From positions 992,001-1,056,000 of the forward strand of contig JAHLKG010000003.1 of NCBI GenBank assembly GCA_025526995.1: a stretch of 64,000 bases of DNA. The letters are read 5' to 3'. Under the pieces are notes generated by a model. It saw only the letters and a list, made by a program, of their open reading frames with translations, ran no database searches and was not told the origin of the DNA. Positions within the stretch are counted from its first letter, which is position 1. Each line of letters starts with the position of its first letter. The translations under genes and the position numbers were made by a program. Below are positions 1-11,936 of the stretch, piece by piece. The DNA comes from Powellomyces hirtus. Its lineage: Eukaryota > Chytridiomycota > Chytridiomycetes > Spizellomycetales > Powellomycetaceae.

Positions 1-57
1 GCTTTATGGTTTCACTCCATCGAAGAGCGCGGGACTGATCAGGCTGGCACCCGGTAG

Positions 58-1778
58 TCGGCATACCTAACACCTGAACAACATTATGACCTGGCATTGG
101 AACTGGTCGTGCCAGACTCGGACCGTAATTTTGAACTCGGTAAGAGGGTGGTTTCGATCTGTCACTCTGGGGTCGGTCTCACGTGGGATCCAGTCGCACT
201 AATACCTCATCGTTTACAGGCAACTTCATGGTGCGCATCGATCTATATACCAAGGATAACAAGACAACTGCATCAAGTAGTCGACCTGTAAGTATGTTTC
301 CCTTAATCAGGTGTCTTGCATGTCCGTTTGCATATGGACATCATAGCTGAGGGGCCAAGCAATGGCTTACCTCCCGTTGTTTTGTTACAGGCGACTCTTG
401 AATACCGAACCCCTCTATTGCGGACTATGCGGACGTTGTGGAACGGCCTTCCCCTTCTCCTGGGGCTGTCAAAAGAAGCTCAAACCGTCAAGTTGCTGCT
501 TCTTGAGAAGTACGAAGAAATGCAGGTAGCAGTCAGTTCCAATCTTGTACCCGAGTGAAACGCCCGCAATGACCGAAGCAATGCGGCTCTTGTCAGGCGT
601 CTCCGATTCACCACGCTTTGATACACCTATCCGATGCCCGACTCCAGTTGTATGAGACTCGCCTCCACATCGATGCTAACTTTCAAGGCCTCCGGTACTT
701 CATGTATCATTGGCAGGCGACCACCGGAGCAGTCTTCGTCGCTGGATTTATGTTCTGGGGAACTCTGATGTGCTTCATGGGCTGGCGACTGCTGCTTTCT
801 TTGTTCAAATCCAGGGACGCAACGGATGGAGGTTCTGCAAGCAGCTCGACCGGAGAACAAGGAAGCCGTACCCCAAGTGTGGAAGGAAACGCAGACCAGG
901 GTGCAAAGGCGAATGGGGAATTCATAGTGGGTGACCGCCACGACAGTGAAGACAACGATGCATTCAATCCTCCACCCAGCGTTATACACACCGCCCATCT
1001 GATGGCATCGCCACGATCGATGTCTTCCGCACCTTCGTATCATTCCGGCCACCCGCCATTTGGGTCGCCACCCCAATATGCGGTTCACACATCCCCACCC
1101 CCTTCATTTGACGGCAGAATATCTCCATATCAAGGGAGAGGCTCAGCATATTCATACGCATTTCCTTACAGCAGCGCCGGATATGCCGGGACAGGATTAT
1201 TACCGTTCACAGGTTACACTAGTGTGAGCGCTCTCCGGGCGGCTGTTGTAGGATCTGCGGATGCTGGCACATCTCCCTCAACATTCTCTGGATTGTCTTG
1301 CCCGGTGCAGTCTCTGACGCCCCTGCCACCACCTCTGACGGCACCCTTGGAGGAAACGATAGGTCACAAGTCTTCAACACACGGGTCTCATTTACCCCGG
1401 GACGACACCAATGTAACACTTGACATGCCCTTCCTCGCTGAGGATCTGAGCCTATCTGACTCATCCACGGCGGGCTTACGACTCCGACGGCGGCCAACAC
1501 TGGGTGGTGATGCAGTGGGAGGCCAAGAATCAGATGTACTATTGGAGGATGGGGGACCAAGTGGGAACTCATCAGATGCCTTCGCTCAGGATGTCCCCGT
1601 GGCCGCCGAAGACCTCAAGAATGCCGCGCATTTGGAAGACTCAGAGGCTACTCGGTCCAATATGCAGCAGCGTCCAGATGTCGAGCTCTCAGCTGATGAC
1701 CAAGTAATTGTCGTGAATGCTAGTCTGACAAGTATGGGAAAGGTCGATAACGATACCGGGACCAATGAAAATAGTTGA
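58..1778 (+). CDS. SEI1: Seipin (lipid-droplet assembly protein), 5' partial
   Basis: Seipin forms an ER ring complex at lipid-droplet contact sites and controls droplet budding and size. Exons 58-139, 220-287, 391-525 and 597-1778 join in phase with GT-AG introns. The exon at 58 directly follows a TAG acceptor (55-57), so upstream coding exons lie outside the window. Family landmarks are visible: YDLALELVVPDSDRNFELGN joins to FMVRIDLYT, the luminal beta-sandwich core; then DARLQLYETRLHIDANFQGL and RYFMYHW, which closely match the end of the seipin luminal domain. A C-terminal transmembrane segment follows (about 721-810, FVAGFMFWGTLMCFMGWRLL). The cytosolic tail of about 320 residues is Ser/Pro-rich, low in complexity and not conserved. 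Family assignment is secure; the start is not in the window. Confidence 0.92.
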
Positions 1779-3261
1779 AAGGCGTCTACGTTTCACGCTG
1801 ACGACATCACATCATTCCGCCCCTCCCCTCATTCCCGGCGCTCAATTCGGTCGATTGCCATCTGCGACGCTCCAAGTTTCCTTGTATGCGAATCACAAAA
1901 AGCGTCGAGTTTACCGATTGGCTAGAGAGCGAAGAGATCATAGTTTGCAAGAACGTACAAGGCGTGACCCGGGTTGGGAAGCGCAAAGCGTGGTTCTCGT
2001 TTTGTCGCATTAATCTGGGGCGTAGTGACCCACACCTGTCATGGATTCTCGTTCTGTCGCATCAATCTTGGGCGTACTGACCCACACCTGTCATGTATAT
2101 TATTCTTGAAATGATAGCTACAAGTAGAGCAGATGAATGTGAGGGACAAGATGCGTCCAAGAAGTCTCGGATGATCACTGATCACTGTATTAGTGGATCT
2201 ACAAGAGTGAAAGGGTGGCGTTACCACCCCTGCACCGTTACGTAAGGGGGGCATCAAGCAGCGTCAACTGCCTCGGAAAAAGAAAACTAAACTAAACTAA
2301 AACTAAAGGGCAGAGAAAAGGGGATCGCTCAGGCTAGCAAGTTCGTAGCGTCGCCGCCTCGCGCCGAATAACATCCAGCCCTACTCAGGAGCTTGCATCC
2401 CCTCCCTCCTCCATAGCGAAACGGCTTGCTTGATATTTGAGGTTTTGCGAACCCGCTGAGAGGGGAGGATGGTGCATCAGACCATGATTGTGTGCAAACC
2501 CCACCCTTGTTTTGAACTCACCAAACACGTGTGCATCTGGAAGAAGTTTTTTCTGCTCCGTGCGTGGACTGTGCAACCAAACAGAACAGAAAAAACCTCA
2601 GCGCCCAAGGCCAAGTCTCAGCTTCAGTGGGTTGTGGTCAGATGTGGTAGGTGTGTTTTGGGGTGGAAGGTTTTGTTGAAAGGTTATGTGTCTGTCAAGG
2701 GGGAGTTACTCGAAGCCCGCTTGGAGGGTGAGTCCGGGGATGCAAGTCCTCTCTTCTTTTAAATCTGTGCACGGATTCAGGTGGGGATGCCCCCACCACG
2801 GACGGATGGACTGGGATTCAGGTGCCCTTTCCAGATGTTCCAGGCGGCAGTGTGTCAGTCAGTGCACAGCCCATCTACATACGGTATGCCCTGCCAAGCG
2901 CCCAGCGCGTGAGGATCGGCGTTTAAAGAAGGTAACTAGAGGGGCCCGTTGCAACATGCAGCGGAAAAAGCACATACAAATTTTGTTTCGTCGTCGGCGT
3001 TTAAAGAAGGTAATTTGCGTTCTGTAGGTTGCCGTTTGCCCTAACGGAACGCGCTTGCATGATTAGCCAATGCTGTCATTTCATCATCTCTGATCCGGCG
3101 TTGCCGGAGGTTGTTCAATTCCGTCACCCCACTGTTCGGATGATGACGAAAACCGTCGTTACCATGGGTGGTCGCTTACAATTCATGTACATTTCATGCA
3201 CAGTATACATTCTATTCACCTGCACGGAACCAGGAATATCTCATTACAACAGATAACTCTC
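1779..3261. other. Intergenic region with short repeats, no gene recognised
   Basis: About 1.5 kb between seipin and the next gene. The open frames here are short and none shows a protein family signature. It holds a 52-bp tandem duplication (1992-2095), an A-rich AAACT run near 2282-2306, and a 20-bp direct repeat (2916-2935 and 2994-3013, spaced 78 bp). It presumably contains the seipin 3' end and the promoter of the gene starting at 3262. Confidence 0.6.
1992..2095. repeat. 52-bp tandem duplication
   Basis: Unit 1 (1992-2043) and unit 2 (2044-2095) are both 52 bp and differ at only a few positions. Each ends in CCCACACCTGTCATG. They lie about 210 bp past the seipin stop. No coding or structural role is evident. 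Confidence 0.85.
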
Positions 3262-5485
3262 ATGGCCTCCCGCTATCCACACCATACCGCATCAAATGCA
3301 AACAGTCACGTCAATCTAGATATGCTCAGCACCCCGGCCATACTCGACAAACGGACTTATAGCACCACAGACCTGCCGTTTTCCGCTTCCGCCTCGTCCC
3401 TCCGGAGTCGAGCATCCTTCAAAGACGACTTGCTGCCAATGGGAGCACACGCACTTCCCGGAGCGCCGCCGCCCGCGGAAGACATGAAGGGTTCCAACAG
3501 AAGTTTGTTTAAACCACCATCTATCAAAACAGATCCAGATGCCGGGCCCAAGATATGGACATTGAAGGCGATTTTGACTGAGATGGTTGCTCTGCCTCTC
3601 ACTATGTTCATCTCGTTGTTTTCCTACTGCCCGTTCTGCATTGCGGTGGTGGTCCAATCAACCATAACAAAACATGCCGTCGACACGGATAAATGGCAGG
3701 ACGAGATGAAGGGCTGGGCGTGGATCATTGGATTGCTGACCTTCTTCGGACTGCTGCTATACCCTACTGGAGTGGTCTCTTGGATGGAAGACGCTCCGAT
3801 CCCCGTTGTCCGAGCGACCATTGCAACCTTCCTGGGTGTCCTGGGAGTTGTGCAGGCTTTGACGATAGCTTATGCCTTCCTGAAACCTGGACTGGGAATG
3901 GTCACAGTTCCTGCGGACCAAAAACTAAATGTGCTGCATTGGAGAAACATCCTGGTTCTCGTAGCTCCATTGGCCGAATTTCTTCAATTCACGGCTCTAG
4001 CGTTCAAGACGCTTCCGGATTCGTGGCTATGTATCACCGGATTCGGTACAGCCGTACGAGCTTTCACCCGCGGCGCCGGATTGCGATTGAACAATTTGAG
4101 CTGCGACAGCGAAAGTGCTGAAACGGATTGGCAAACACCTGATATGATGCTCGACTCCGCAATGTTGGCTTTCAGTCTATCACTAATCTACGCTATTTGT
4201 CTGGGGTACGCAATTGCGAAGCTTTTGCAACCAGGTCACTGGCTGTGCGCAATGGTGTTTGAGGTGTTCGCCGGAATAGGCTACATACCGATTGTCAGTC
4301 GTCTGATGTCTCTGCTGTCTTGCCACTCCGAGGTGATGTCATTTGCGTGTTGGTTTATGATTTGGATTTGCTCACTGCCCTTTCTATACGTCTACCAAGG
4401 TAAACGCCGATGGCTCTACTTCTCTATACCTTTCCTACGCCGAATCGAACAGACCATCTTTAGATGTTCCTTGCTGGACCGGGCGTCATAAGAAGTATGG
4501 TGCCATGGCATTCGCCGGCTTGCTGCTGTTCGGACTGTCTGCCACTTTCGTGGGATCTTATAAAGGTGAGCAGCATTAGGCTCTAATCCCTGTTCTAGCT
4601 AGAATTCACAATCGGCACCATTCTCTACTAGCGGACAAGCACGTCCGGCGATCCGCAGTAACTTTCATTCCACGACTCGTCGTCATCAGACGGACGCTGA
4701 ATTCGACATTGCTGGGTAAAATCAGAGGTTGCATTCTTTCTGACGACGCGCTTGATCTGATTTGAGGATGTCTGTTTTTAGCGGTCAATCTCTTGTTGAC
4801 CTACGCGGTGAAAGATCCAGTCTCACTGGCACATGCCACGCAAGCCTCAGGAATGACGGTGCTTTGCGCTCTTCTCGTTCTTGACACATCCTTCAACTCG
4901 TGTACGTTTCACGAAATCCGGTTATTAGCAACTGGGGCGCATTTAGCCGCTTTGTGGTCTTATATCACAACATTGGTGGTGGGAACCAACAAATGGGCAT
5001 GGAAGACCTCAGTGATCGTCCTGCTATCGGGTTGGTTTGTTGTTGCTGCTGGTGTGGCCGCTGGCCTGATATGGACGAACAAAGCGAGCGAATCCGATGC
5101 TCTGTTCAAACACCCGGAAGATGGGCGGTTGGCAGGGAGTGGTGAAACCACATTCAAGGTCGTAACTCTCAGGCGAAGATTGAGAGTCGTCGTCAAACCC
5201 GGAGATGATGCCGAAGAAGAGCAGATCATCGCGGCAGCAATTTATGGAGGGCATGAAGTGCCCATGGCAGACCTAAAAACGCTGCAGCATATATCGGAGG
5301 CCGCGCGGCAAACCTCCACTTTCAAGCGACCCCTTACCGTCAGAAGCCAACCCCTTGAGGACGGCAGCTCTCGCTCTCCATCTATCGATAGGCCGCCCTC
5401 ACATGGGCCAGCAACCCTTGAACGTTCGCCAATGGCGCAGCTAGCGGACGAACGTCGTGATCGACGGCGAAGTACAAGAGCATGA
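3262..5485 (+). CDS. Multi-pass membrane protein of unrecognised family (~647 aa)
   Basis: I do not recognise the family. Exons 3262-4399, 4464-4565 and 4782-5485 keep phase and give about 647 codons. The ATG at 3262 (CTCTCATGG) is preferred to the upstream in-frame ATG at 3196 because of its context. About 95 Ser/Pro-rich residues precede roughly eleven hydrophobic segments, for example LTMFISLFSYCPFCIAVVV, WIIGLLTFFGLLLYPTGVV, FCWFMIWIC-type stretches near 4340-4390, GAMAFAGLLLFGLSATFVG and VIVLLSGWFVVAAGVAAGLI. The first splice creates DVPCWTGRHKKYG, a Cys/Trp/His-rich loop that could be diagnostic. The C-terminal ~150 residues are hydrophilic, basic and Ser/Pro-rich, so probably cytosolic. 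A transporter or receptor role is possible, but nothing in the sequence decides it. Confidence 0.75.
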
Positions 5486-5894
5486 AGTAAGAAGAATGAA
5501 GAGCTCGGTAGCATCTCTTGATAGCGTGCATCATTAATCCAAGTCGTAAATGCCACTCCCGCTACGAAATGCCCACATAGACTTTACAAAAGAACTCCTT
5601 GTCGGCGACATTCTTGAACAGGCGACCATGCTGTCCCGTGCTCTATGTTCTCGCCTGGCCATTCCCCTTGCTGCTTTGGATTTGCCCTTCCACTGCAAAC
5701 ACCCCATTTTTTTAGAACACTTGCTATTCCATGAAAATGCAGCCGCGCGCGAGTTCGCGTTCGTGCTTGTTGCTGGGGCAACAGTGTGATTGCTGACGCA
5801 CCCCTCTCTGCTCTCTGCGGGCACATGCGAATACTTGCTAGCTAGAAGGAGATCCGCTATCCCAATATTTCTTTGTCCGTGCTCTCTAGCAACA
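5486..5894. other. Intergenic, nothing recognised
   Basis: 409 bp between the membrane-protein stop and the U1C start. An 80-codon open frame (5550-5789) has no family resemblance and is probably fortuitous. No repeat or RNA gene was seen. Confidence 0.5.
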
Positions 5895-6882
5895 ATGCCG
5901 AGATATTATTGTGGTGAGCAGTGTCGTTTTGGTATTGGAAAAGGGGCATAGTTCGCCAGAGTTAGACCGAATAGCTGTGCTTTGCAACGTGGACACTAAC
6001 AACTATCACCTCCCTTTTTCCAGACTATTGCGACATCTTTTTGACGCACGATTCGCCTTCAGTCAGAAAGGCGCACAATGCGGGCTGGAAACACAGAATG
6101 CACGTGCAGAATTACTACTCTGGTAAATGACCGTTCTATTCTGCTGTTTTCGGACAGTTTTCTCACAGATTCGCAGCACTCGCACCAGAACAGGTGGAAC
6201 AGATTATTGAAAAGCTGATGATAGCGTACGATGGTGTTCCGGGCGCTCCAGGTAACGGCTCGACGGAAAGAGATTTTCCGCATAAGTAGCAGTGGAGGAT
6301 CGCCTTGACACTTAAGGAGGATTGCTTAAGATATTGTTTCTACTTTTAGACTTCCACAACCAAGGGATGGGAGGCCAAATGGAAGGATCCTATGGAGGTA
6401 AGACACTATCCCCGGTATTTGGCATTTTTTGTTTGTTGTTTTGTTATTTACGGGTACGCGGTTGCCACAGTGCCTCCGCACATGATGAGCCGCCCGCCTG
6501 GACCCCCCGGGCCGTATGGTCCACCGCGACCAGGGTTTCCAGGACCACCTCCAGGTCTCCATGGTCCACCTCCGTTTGGTAGACCTCCTTTCCCGGTCCC
6601 ACCTGGCGGTTTCCGGCCACCGTTCCCGCCCGCTCCATTTGGTGGCGCGGGAGGTCCACCTCCGCCGCCCATAGGTTGGATACCCCCTCCCGGCGGCCTT
6701 CCACCTCCACCACCACACGGCCATGGCATGATGGCACAAGCGGAAGGCTCGCATGATGCTCATGGTAATCACAGTGTTCTGATTGTTTCCCTTGCGCCTC
6801 TTCTGACACGGTTGCCTTTGTAGGCAAACGCCGATACGATGAAAACGTTGAGAACATTGGAAAACGAGTTCGAGCCGATTGA
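5895..6882 (+). CDS. YHC1: U1 small nuclear ribonucleoprotein C
   Basis: U1-C stabilises base pairing between U1 snRNA and the 5' splice site in early spliceosome assembly in the nucleus. Exon 1 (5895-5913) joins exon 2 at 6024 to give [20 protein letters not shown] and then [13 protein letters not shown], the family's signature matrin-type C2H2 zinc finger (CDYC...H...H). Later exons give [17 protein letters not shown] (ending 6251), 6350-6397, a Pro/Gly-rich tail (6471-6764) of repeated PPG/GPP motifs, and 6824-6882 ending KRVRAD before TGA. All introns are GT-AG. The join between exons 2 and 3 is ambiguous. The only fully canonical in-phase solution I found uses a GTGCAG donor at 6104 and acceptor at 6157, which removes the family's usual Tyr-Tyr segment (see findings). 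Identification is secure. Confidence 0.93.
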
Positions 6883-7204
6883 GATCATGGTCGTTAACGC
6901 CAGTGCAATGTGCGTAATCTGCCCATCAATTGTACATAGTTCATAATAGGATAATTGCCGGCAGTCAGATAGACGCTGCAGATGCCTTCTGAGCAGTGGA
7001 CCTCTTGCTGCATCATGCAAAAATGTGAAATACCAAGCCAAATCGGCGAAGTAAATGCCTTCCGAACATGTAAGGAGTCTACTTACTATTTATTACAGCG
7101 GCCAATCGCATTTTCATTGTGTTTATTGAGGTTTAAGAAGTGTAATCATTTTCAGCTTCCGACATAACGTCGCTCAAGGAGTCATAGCCCTTTGGAAGTC
7201 GCTT
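6883..7204. other. Convergent 3' regions, nothing recognised
   Basis: 322 bp between the stops of the U1C gene (+) and the seven-TM gene (-). AT-rich stretches probably hold both 3' UTRs and poly(A) sites. No gene or repeat was seen. Confidence 0.5.
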
Positions 7205-8089
7205 TTAGACTCCGGGGTCCTCGCTCTTTGTAACGGTTCCGGTTTGCTTAGCTCGCATCTTGCTCGAGGATCCGGCAGTGTCTGTTTCCTTGAAACCGCT
7301 GCCAGACGTGCGTGGGGCATGGTTCACAGAGAGCTTGGCCATGCATTCTTGGAAACGGGTGGAATCTGTTAGGACGATCATGAGGAGAAAAGCGGGGCAG
7401 AACATCGGGTAGTTCCAGTTGACCAGATAGGGCAGCCAGTTTCCGAGAGCGATGTAGATGAGGACGATGTTCAAAATGTACGCAAAGCTTCGAATGCTGC
7501 CTTTGAGGTAAAGCAATAGTTTGATCTTGAACATTTCTGAGTCCCCTTTCTTCACAATGACGCTCTTGACTTGAATGATCTTGTATTGCGTCAAGAGGAA
7601 CAGCACGCTCTCCACGACCGAGTAGTAAATAAGGATCGCAATTTCAAATCTGCTGCTGATGACTGAGACTTTGGTTCCGTAGTTGTCCATGATATTGCTT
7701 CCCCAGTAGTAGGAGGCGGACCCATGAATGAAGCATTGTGTCAATGTAATGGGGATAGCGATCCGGAGGGGAGAGGCAAAGTGCGGGGCGGATATCATGA
7801 CTGTGCGGTACGTGCTGTGGAATATCAGGCAGGTGAACGCTCCGACATAGAAGAATTGTGTTGCGATCATCCGACTGGCAAATTGAGGCAATTCTCCAGC
7901 GATCATACGGCGCCAAGCTTGGTTGGAACAGATACAGGCGCTTGTCATCATGGCGCTGTAGCCCAGGATGGAACAAAGAAGGAATTTGTTCCGAATTTTC
8001 TCGATTTGATCGATGAAAGTGACGGTCGTAACCAGCATGGCAATCATTCCGCCGATTGACATGTTGGCAATGTGCTCGAAGTTGTCCAT
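7205..8089 (-). CDS. Seven-TM-like membrane protein of unrecognised family (~294 aa)
   Basis: One uninterrupted frame. The ATG at 8089 is chosen because it has a near-perfect context (GCCATCATGG) and begins directly before the first hydrophobic segment; the frame stays open upstream to 8380 with non-membrane sequence. About seven hydrophobic segments are visible, for example IGGMIAMLVTTVTFI, LLCSILGYSAMMTSACICS, TQFFYVGAFTCLIFHST, IAILIYYSVVESVLFLL, FAYILNIVLIYIALGNWL and YPMFCPAFLLMIVLTD. The C-terminal ~45 residues are hydrophilic and basic. This organisation resembles orphan fungal 7-TM proteins, but no motif lets me name a family. It lies downstream of the EDEM gene on the same strand and converges with U1C. 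Confidence 0.7.
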   Translation of the reverse strand: MDNFEHIANMSIGGMIAMLVTTVTFIDQIEKIRNKFLLCSILGYSAMMTSACICSNQAWRRMIAGELPQFASRMIATQFFYVGAFTCLIFHSTYRTVMISAPHFASPLRIAIPITLTQCFIHGSASYYWGSNIMDNYGTKVSVISSRFEIAILIYYSVVESVLFLLTQYKIIQVKSVIVKKGDSEMFKIKLLLYLKGSIRSFAYILNIVLIYIALGNWLPYLVNWNYPMFCPAFLLMIVLTDSTRFQECMAKLSVNHAPRTSGSGFKETDTAGSSSKMRAKQTGTVTKSEDPGV

Positions 8090-8605
8090 GATGGCCGACG
8101 AGTGGCAGATAATTGCGAGAGTGCGATGAACAGTTTCGGATACTTTAAGGCCTGGGATAGTTCGGCGGATGATTTGAGACGGGAAGCAGAGCGGAGACCA
8201 ACGCCCTCTCTTATAACTCTGATCAGGGCGCTTACATCCTAAAGAGGGTCTGGGGCATGATGTCACCTCTCTTTCTTCGCACGCTTCGCCCAGTGGCATT
8301 GCTTGGCATCTATACAATCGCCGCGTCGCGACCATCCATTCATCTTCCACCTTGTGAATGCGCTTATAGGTATAATTCATCCGCAGCTAGGAGATTTAGG
8401 ACCAATTTATTGTTATTCGACGGTGAAATGCAACTATTATGCTCAAACCGGACCCATGGGCGGATCGGTTACCGGTAAGGTGCGACGAGCTACTGGTACA
8501 TGTGGAAAGTAAAAGAAAATTTGCGTGTGACGGGACTGGTATATTAATTTTGCACCGACGGAAGCAAAGGAAATTTTCGGATGGCGGAGCAGCCGGAGGT
8601 TTATA
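8090..8605. other. Intergenic, probable promoter of the 7-TM gene
   Basis: 516 bp between the EDEM stop and the 7-TM start, both on the minus strand. Part of it (8090-8380) stays open in the 7-TM frame but codes nothing membrane-like. No other feature was recognised. Confidence 0.5.
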
Positions 8606-11600
8606 TCACCAACATTTTGTACGTGTAACGCCACAATGTCTTAAGCCCCAAAATCCTGTTCCAATATCAATCAAACTTCGACCGCGAGTATCTCTCCTTC
8701 CATTCATGCCGCCTTCTCCTTTCTTCCTCCATAGTTTTACAACGTGGATGTTTTTGATGGGCCGTCCGCCAAACTGTATTTGCGTTTCCTCGAGGACCCT
8801 GTCAGTGTCCGGACCTTTCAACACGATTGGAAGCTGCCCATTCCCTTTGCCAAGTTCTTTGTGTATTGTAGAACCTTCGTTGGCGGATACCATGATACTA
8901 GGAATGGAAAAGGTATCCACCTGCTCGCCTGTAGGAGCCATCGGGAAAATGGAGCTGCCCTCGTTATTGGCAACAATAAGCCCAATACTTCCTGCGATTT
9001 CTGCCCATTCGGACTTCTCGGAAAAGGAACAACCTCCCCGACTCACAAGCAAAAACTTGCCCTCGATACGTGATGACTCGTCAGGAGTGTAAGGATGACA
9101 TCCCGTGGGAAGCGATGTGCGATCCGTGGACAAGACCATTCCATCAATTTGTTCCCCAGCGCCAAGTACGGGTCCATAAGCAGCCACTGCCACAGGAATT
9201 GGCTTCATTCCTGCGATGATCAACTGCGCCAAAGGGCTTGCGAAGCTGTCAGCGACAGCGTTTGAAGGATCATCCGTTGAACCAAGGAATGATACACCTT
9301 GTTTCGGCACCGTGATCGACTCGTCGGGTGAGAGTTCCATGTCGTCGATCGCCGTCACTCGGAAATCCTCTTCATCCGCTATGATCTGTAAGATAACCCC
9401 GGCAAGATGATTGGCGAAATATCCTGTCGATGTCTAAGCAGGCAACGCGTCGATGTTGAGCGGCACGAAGCGAAATAAAACATCGAGATACTTCGCATTT
9501 GATCACATACTTTATCTATTTGTGAGGGCGGATACGCTATTCCGTCCGATGGTTGCACCCTAACCATACGTTTGAGAACAGCAGCATTCAAGGTTTTGCT
9601 CATTTACGGCCGTTCCTCATACTTGACTTTATGGATCTTTTCCAAACCGGTGACATCGAAAGCAGCAACGTCATTGGCATCCGGATCGTTTCCGACCAGT
9701 CGGTTGATAAGCTCAATTTGTTCGAGCGGCAATGGTATCCGGGTGCGCGAACCAGGAAGCCTGATTCGGAGTTCCAAGGGTATAGCCTCATACCGATGAC
9801 ATATCAATGGCGAGGGGTGCGGTTTCTGATCTCGTTCTCCAGCAGATGCACCACTGTGCTTCAGAAGCTGATAAGGGAGCATCAGGAGGTGTCCTTCTGT
9901 TGTGAACACATGGTTCCCGTGCACTTGATGAACTATGTTATCTACGATGGCCATAAGTCAACCGCGAAATAGGCAAATGACATACTTAGAAGTCACCTTC
10001 ATCAAATAGGAGATAGAGGTACTTCAGAGTTTCACTCAGAAAGAAGCTCTCCATTCGATCATCATGTTTTCCTTGAACAACGTCAGAAAGTGTAGCGAAT
10101 CCACACGGTACCCGGGCCATTTTCTCCAGATCATTCAAAATCCGTTCTCCCACTTCCAGATAGTAATGATCACCAGTGGCCTTTGAACACGAAAAATGAA
10201 TTACTTTGTACCTTTGCTTACTCTCAACCACGAAAGTACCTGGTACAGCATGTAAGTCGACTCGATGAGTTCGGGCCCTGTCATAATATACTCATGAACA
10301 AAAATCCCGCTTGTGATGTGCTATGAATCACGTACGAAGTGGGTAGGAGCTGATAGCAGGCGCCCGTGTGCTAAAATCAAAGCGCTCTGGGAGAGCACTA
10401 TAGCGGGTCCATATCGCAACGTACAATTGGTGCAGAGCCGCAGCGTTCGGCAAATCACCGACCATCACCTAATGTTGCTCAGTACAAAAGCCACGTTGTT
10501 GTGATACAAAAAACAACAAAGCAAAAGCAGCCAGCTTCTCACCTGTAATCCGGGGAAAAATGCTGCAAGAGAATCTATCCATGAAGCTGCTAATGCCCCC
10601 GTATCCATGTTTACATTTTTGTAGACAATCCCTTTCTCATCCCGCACATACTTCATCAGTGCGCGATAGGCAACTTCGAAGACATCATAATACTCTTGTT
10701 CGCCGAACAGCACATATGCTTTGAACAAATACTGGAAGACGCATTGTATGAGGCTGAGCACCAGGTTTTTTGTGTGCTCCAGACCTTACCTCGTAAAACG
10801 AGTCGATTCCTGCCCCGATTCCCGCTAGTTGGTTGTACCACTGACATAAGTCAGGCCGCAGTTTAATGATACTTTGCGCATGAGAGAGATGTACCTTTCC
10901 ATCAAGAACGCCGACTGTGTTCCCAACCAAATCCAACGGGGATCGTCTTTCCCAAACGGCCCATAATGCCTAGCAGATTGCATCTGAGCTGAGTCAACGG
11001 CACGAACATTGGTCAAGTATTCGAACCTGTTTGGCGGCATCCTCGTATGACGAATTCCCGGTCAAGCGGCTCAGAATACCAAATTCAAGGATGAGTGTGC
11101 CGGCGCCGGCGGAACAGGTTGTATCCGCCTCGTAAGGCAACACACCAGTTTTCAGATTGACCTACAGAAGAAAGTACTCAGATTGAACTCTCGCCTCGTA
11201 GATGGCGAAATCGTCCCGGCTGCATAATCGTACCCTCGGCCAAGGTATCCCTGTCGGCGTGTCAAATGCGGGCATCAGCTTGTCCCCCAGCTGTCGCGCG
11301 AGATTCAGGAGCTCCCCTCGATACCATGGTATCTGAAAGCCTAGATCTTCATCCGTGGCCAGGATGTGGGCTGACAAAAGAGCTCCAAGAACTCGAATCG
11401 TAACTTCAAACACCTGCACGCGCGAGTCCAGATCGAAGGTAACATGTTCGATCACAAGAGCAACGCTTTTCTCGAATTTGGCGTGATCGTTCATAATTGC
11501 ATGGGTGTCGAGTGCGTCCACCAACGTCAGAGAAAAGTTCCCCAGAACGTCATTCACATTCCTTTGCAACCAGCAATCCAATTTTGTTGAGATAAAGTCA

Positions 11601-11936
11601 TTACAGACCATCTCATGCAGCTCTTGCAAAGGGTATCACCGACCCACCAGTTGTGAGGGTCATTATCCCGGGACCGTCCGGTACATGCAAGAGGGTTGAG
11701 TTCGTCTTGAGGAAAGGCATGTTCCATATAATTATTGTACCCATGGTCAAACTGCTCTTTGGCTTTATCTCTGATACACAGGTAGTTTTCGAACACTCAG
11801 TTTGGGTTATTGAATGCGAGCCCCATCCTTTTTCGTCCTACCGCAGCTCCAGTCTTCTCTCCCGAGACATTCCAGCAGTTGCCATAAGCTGGACAGCCAA
11901 CAGCAGAGACGTCAAAGGAAACCATAGCATTCGCAT
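8606..11936 (-). CDS. ER degradation-enhancing alpha-mannosidase-like protein (GH47 + PA domain)
   Basis: EDEM/Mnl proteins trim mannose from misfolded glycoproteins in the ER lumen and commit them to ERAD. Twelve exons join in phase: 11936-11842, 11770-11648, 11561-11234, 11161-11027, 10969-10790, 10731-10543, 10468-10336, 10277-10240, 10180-9997, 9941-9608, 9559-9511 and 9433-8606, about 871 residues. An N-terminal signal peptide ([17 protein letters not shown]) precedes GH47 landmarks: [99 protein letters not shown] and VFTTEGH. The C-terminal half contains a protease-associated (PA) domain around [14 protein letters not shown] sequence ([17 protein letters not shown], about 9070-9020). 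GH47 plus PA resembles EDEM3. No KDEL-type tail is visible. It is divergent from NNF1. Confidence 0.92.

Noticed and set aside
5550..5789. 79-codon frame between the membrane protein and U1C
   Set aside because: No conservation features, poor start context and overlapping open frames on the other strand; treated as chance.
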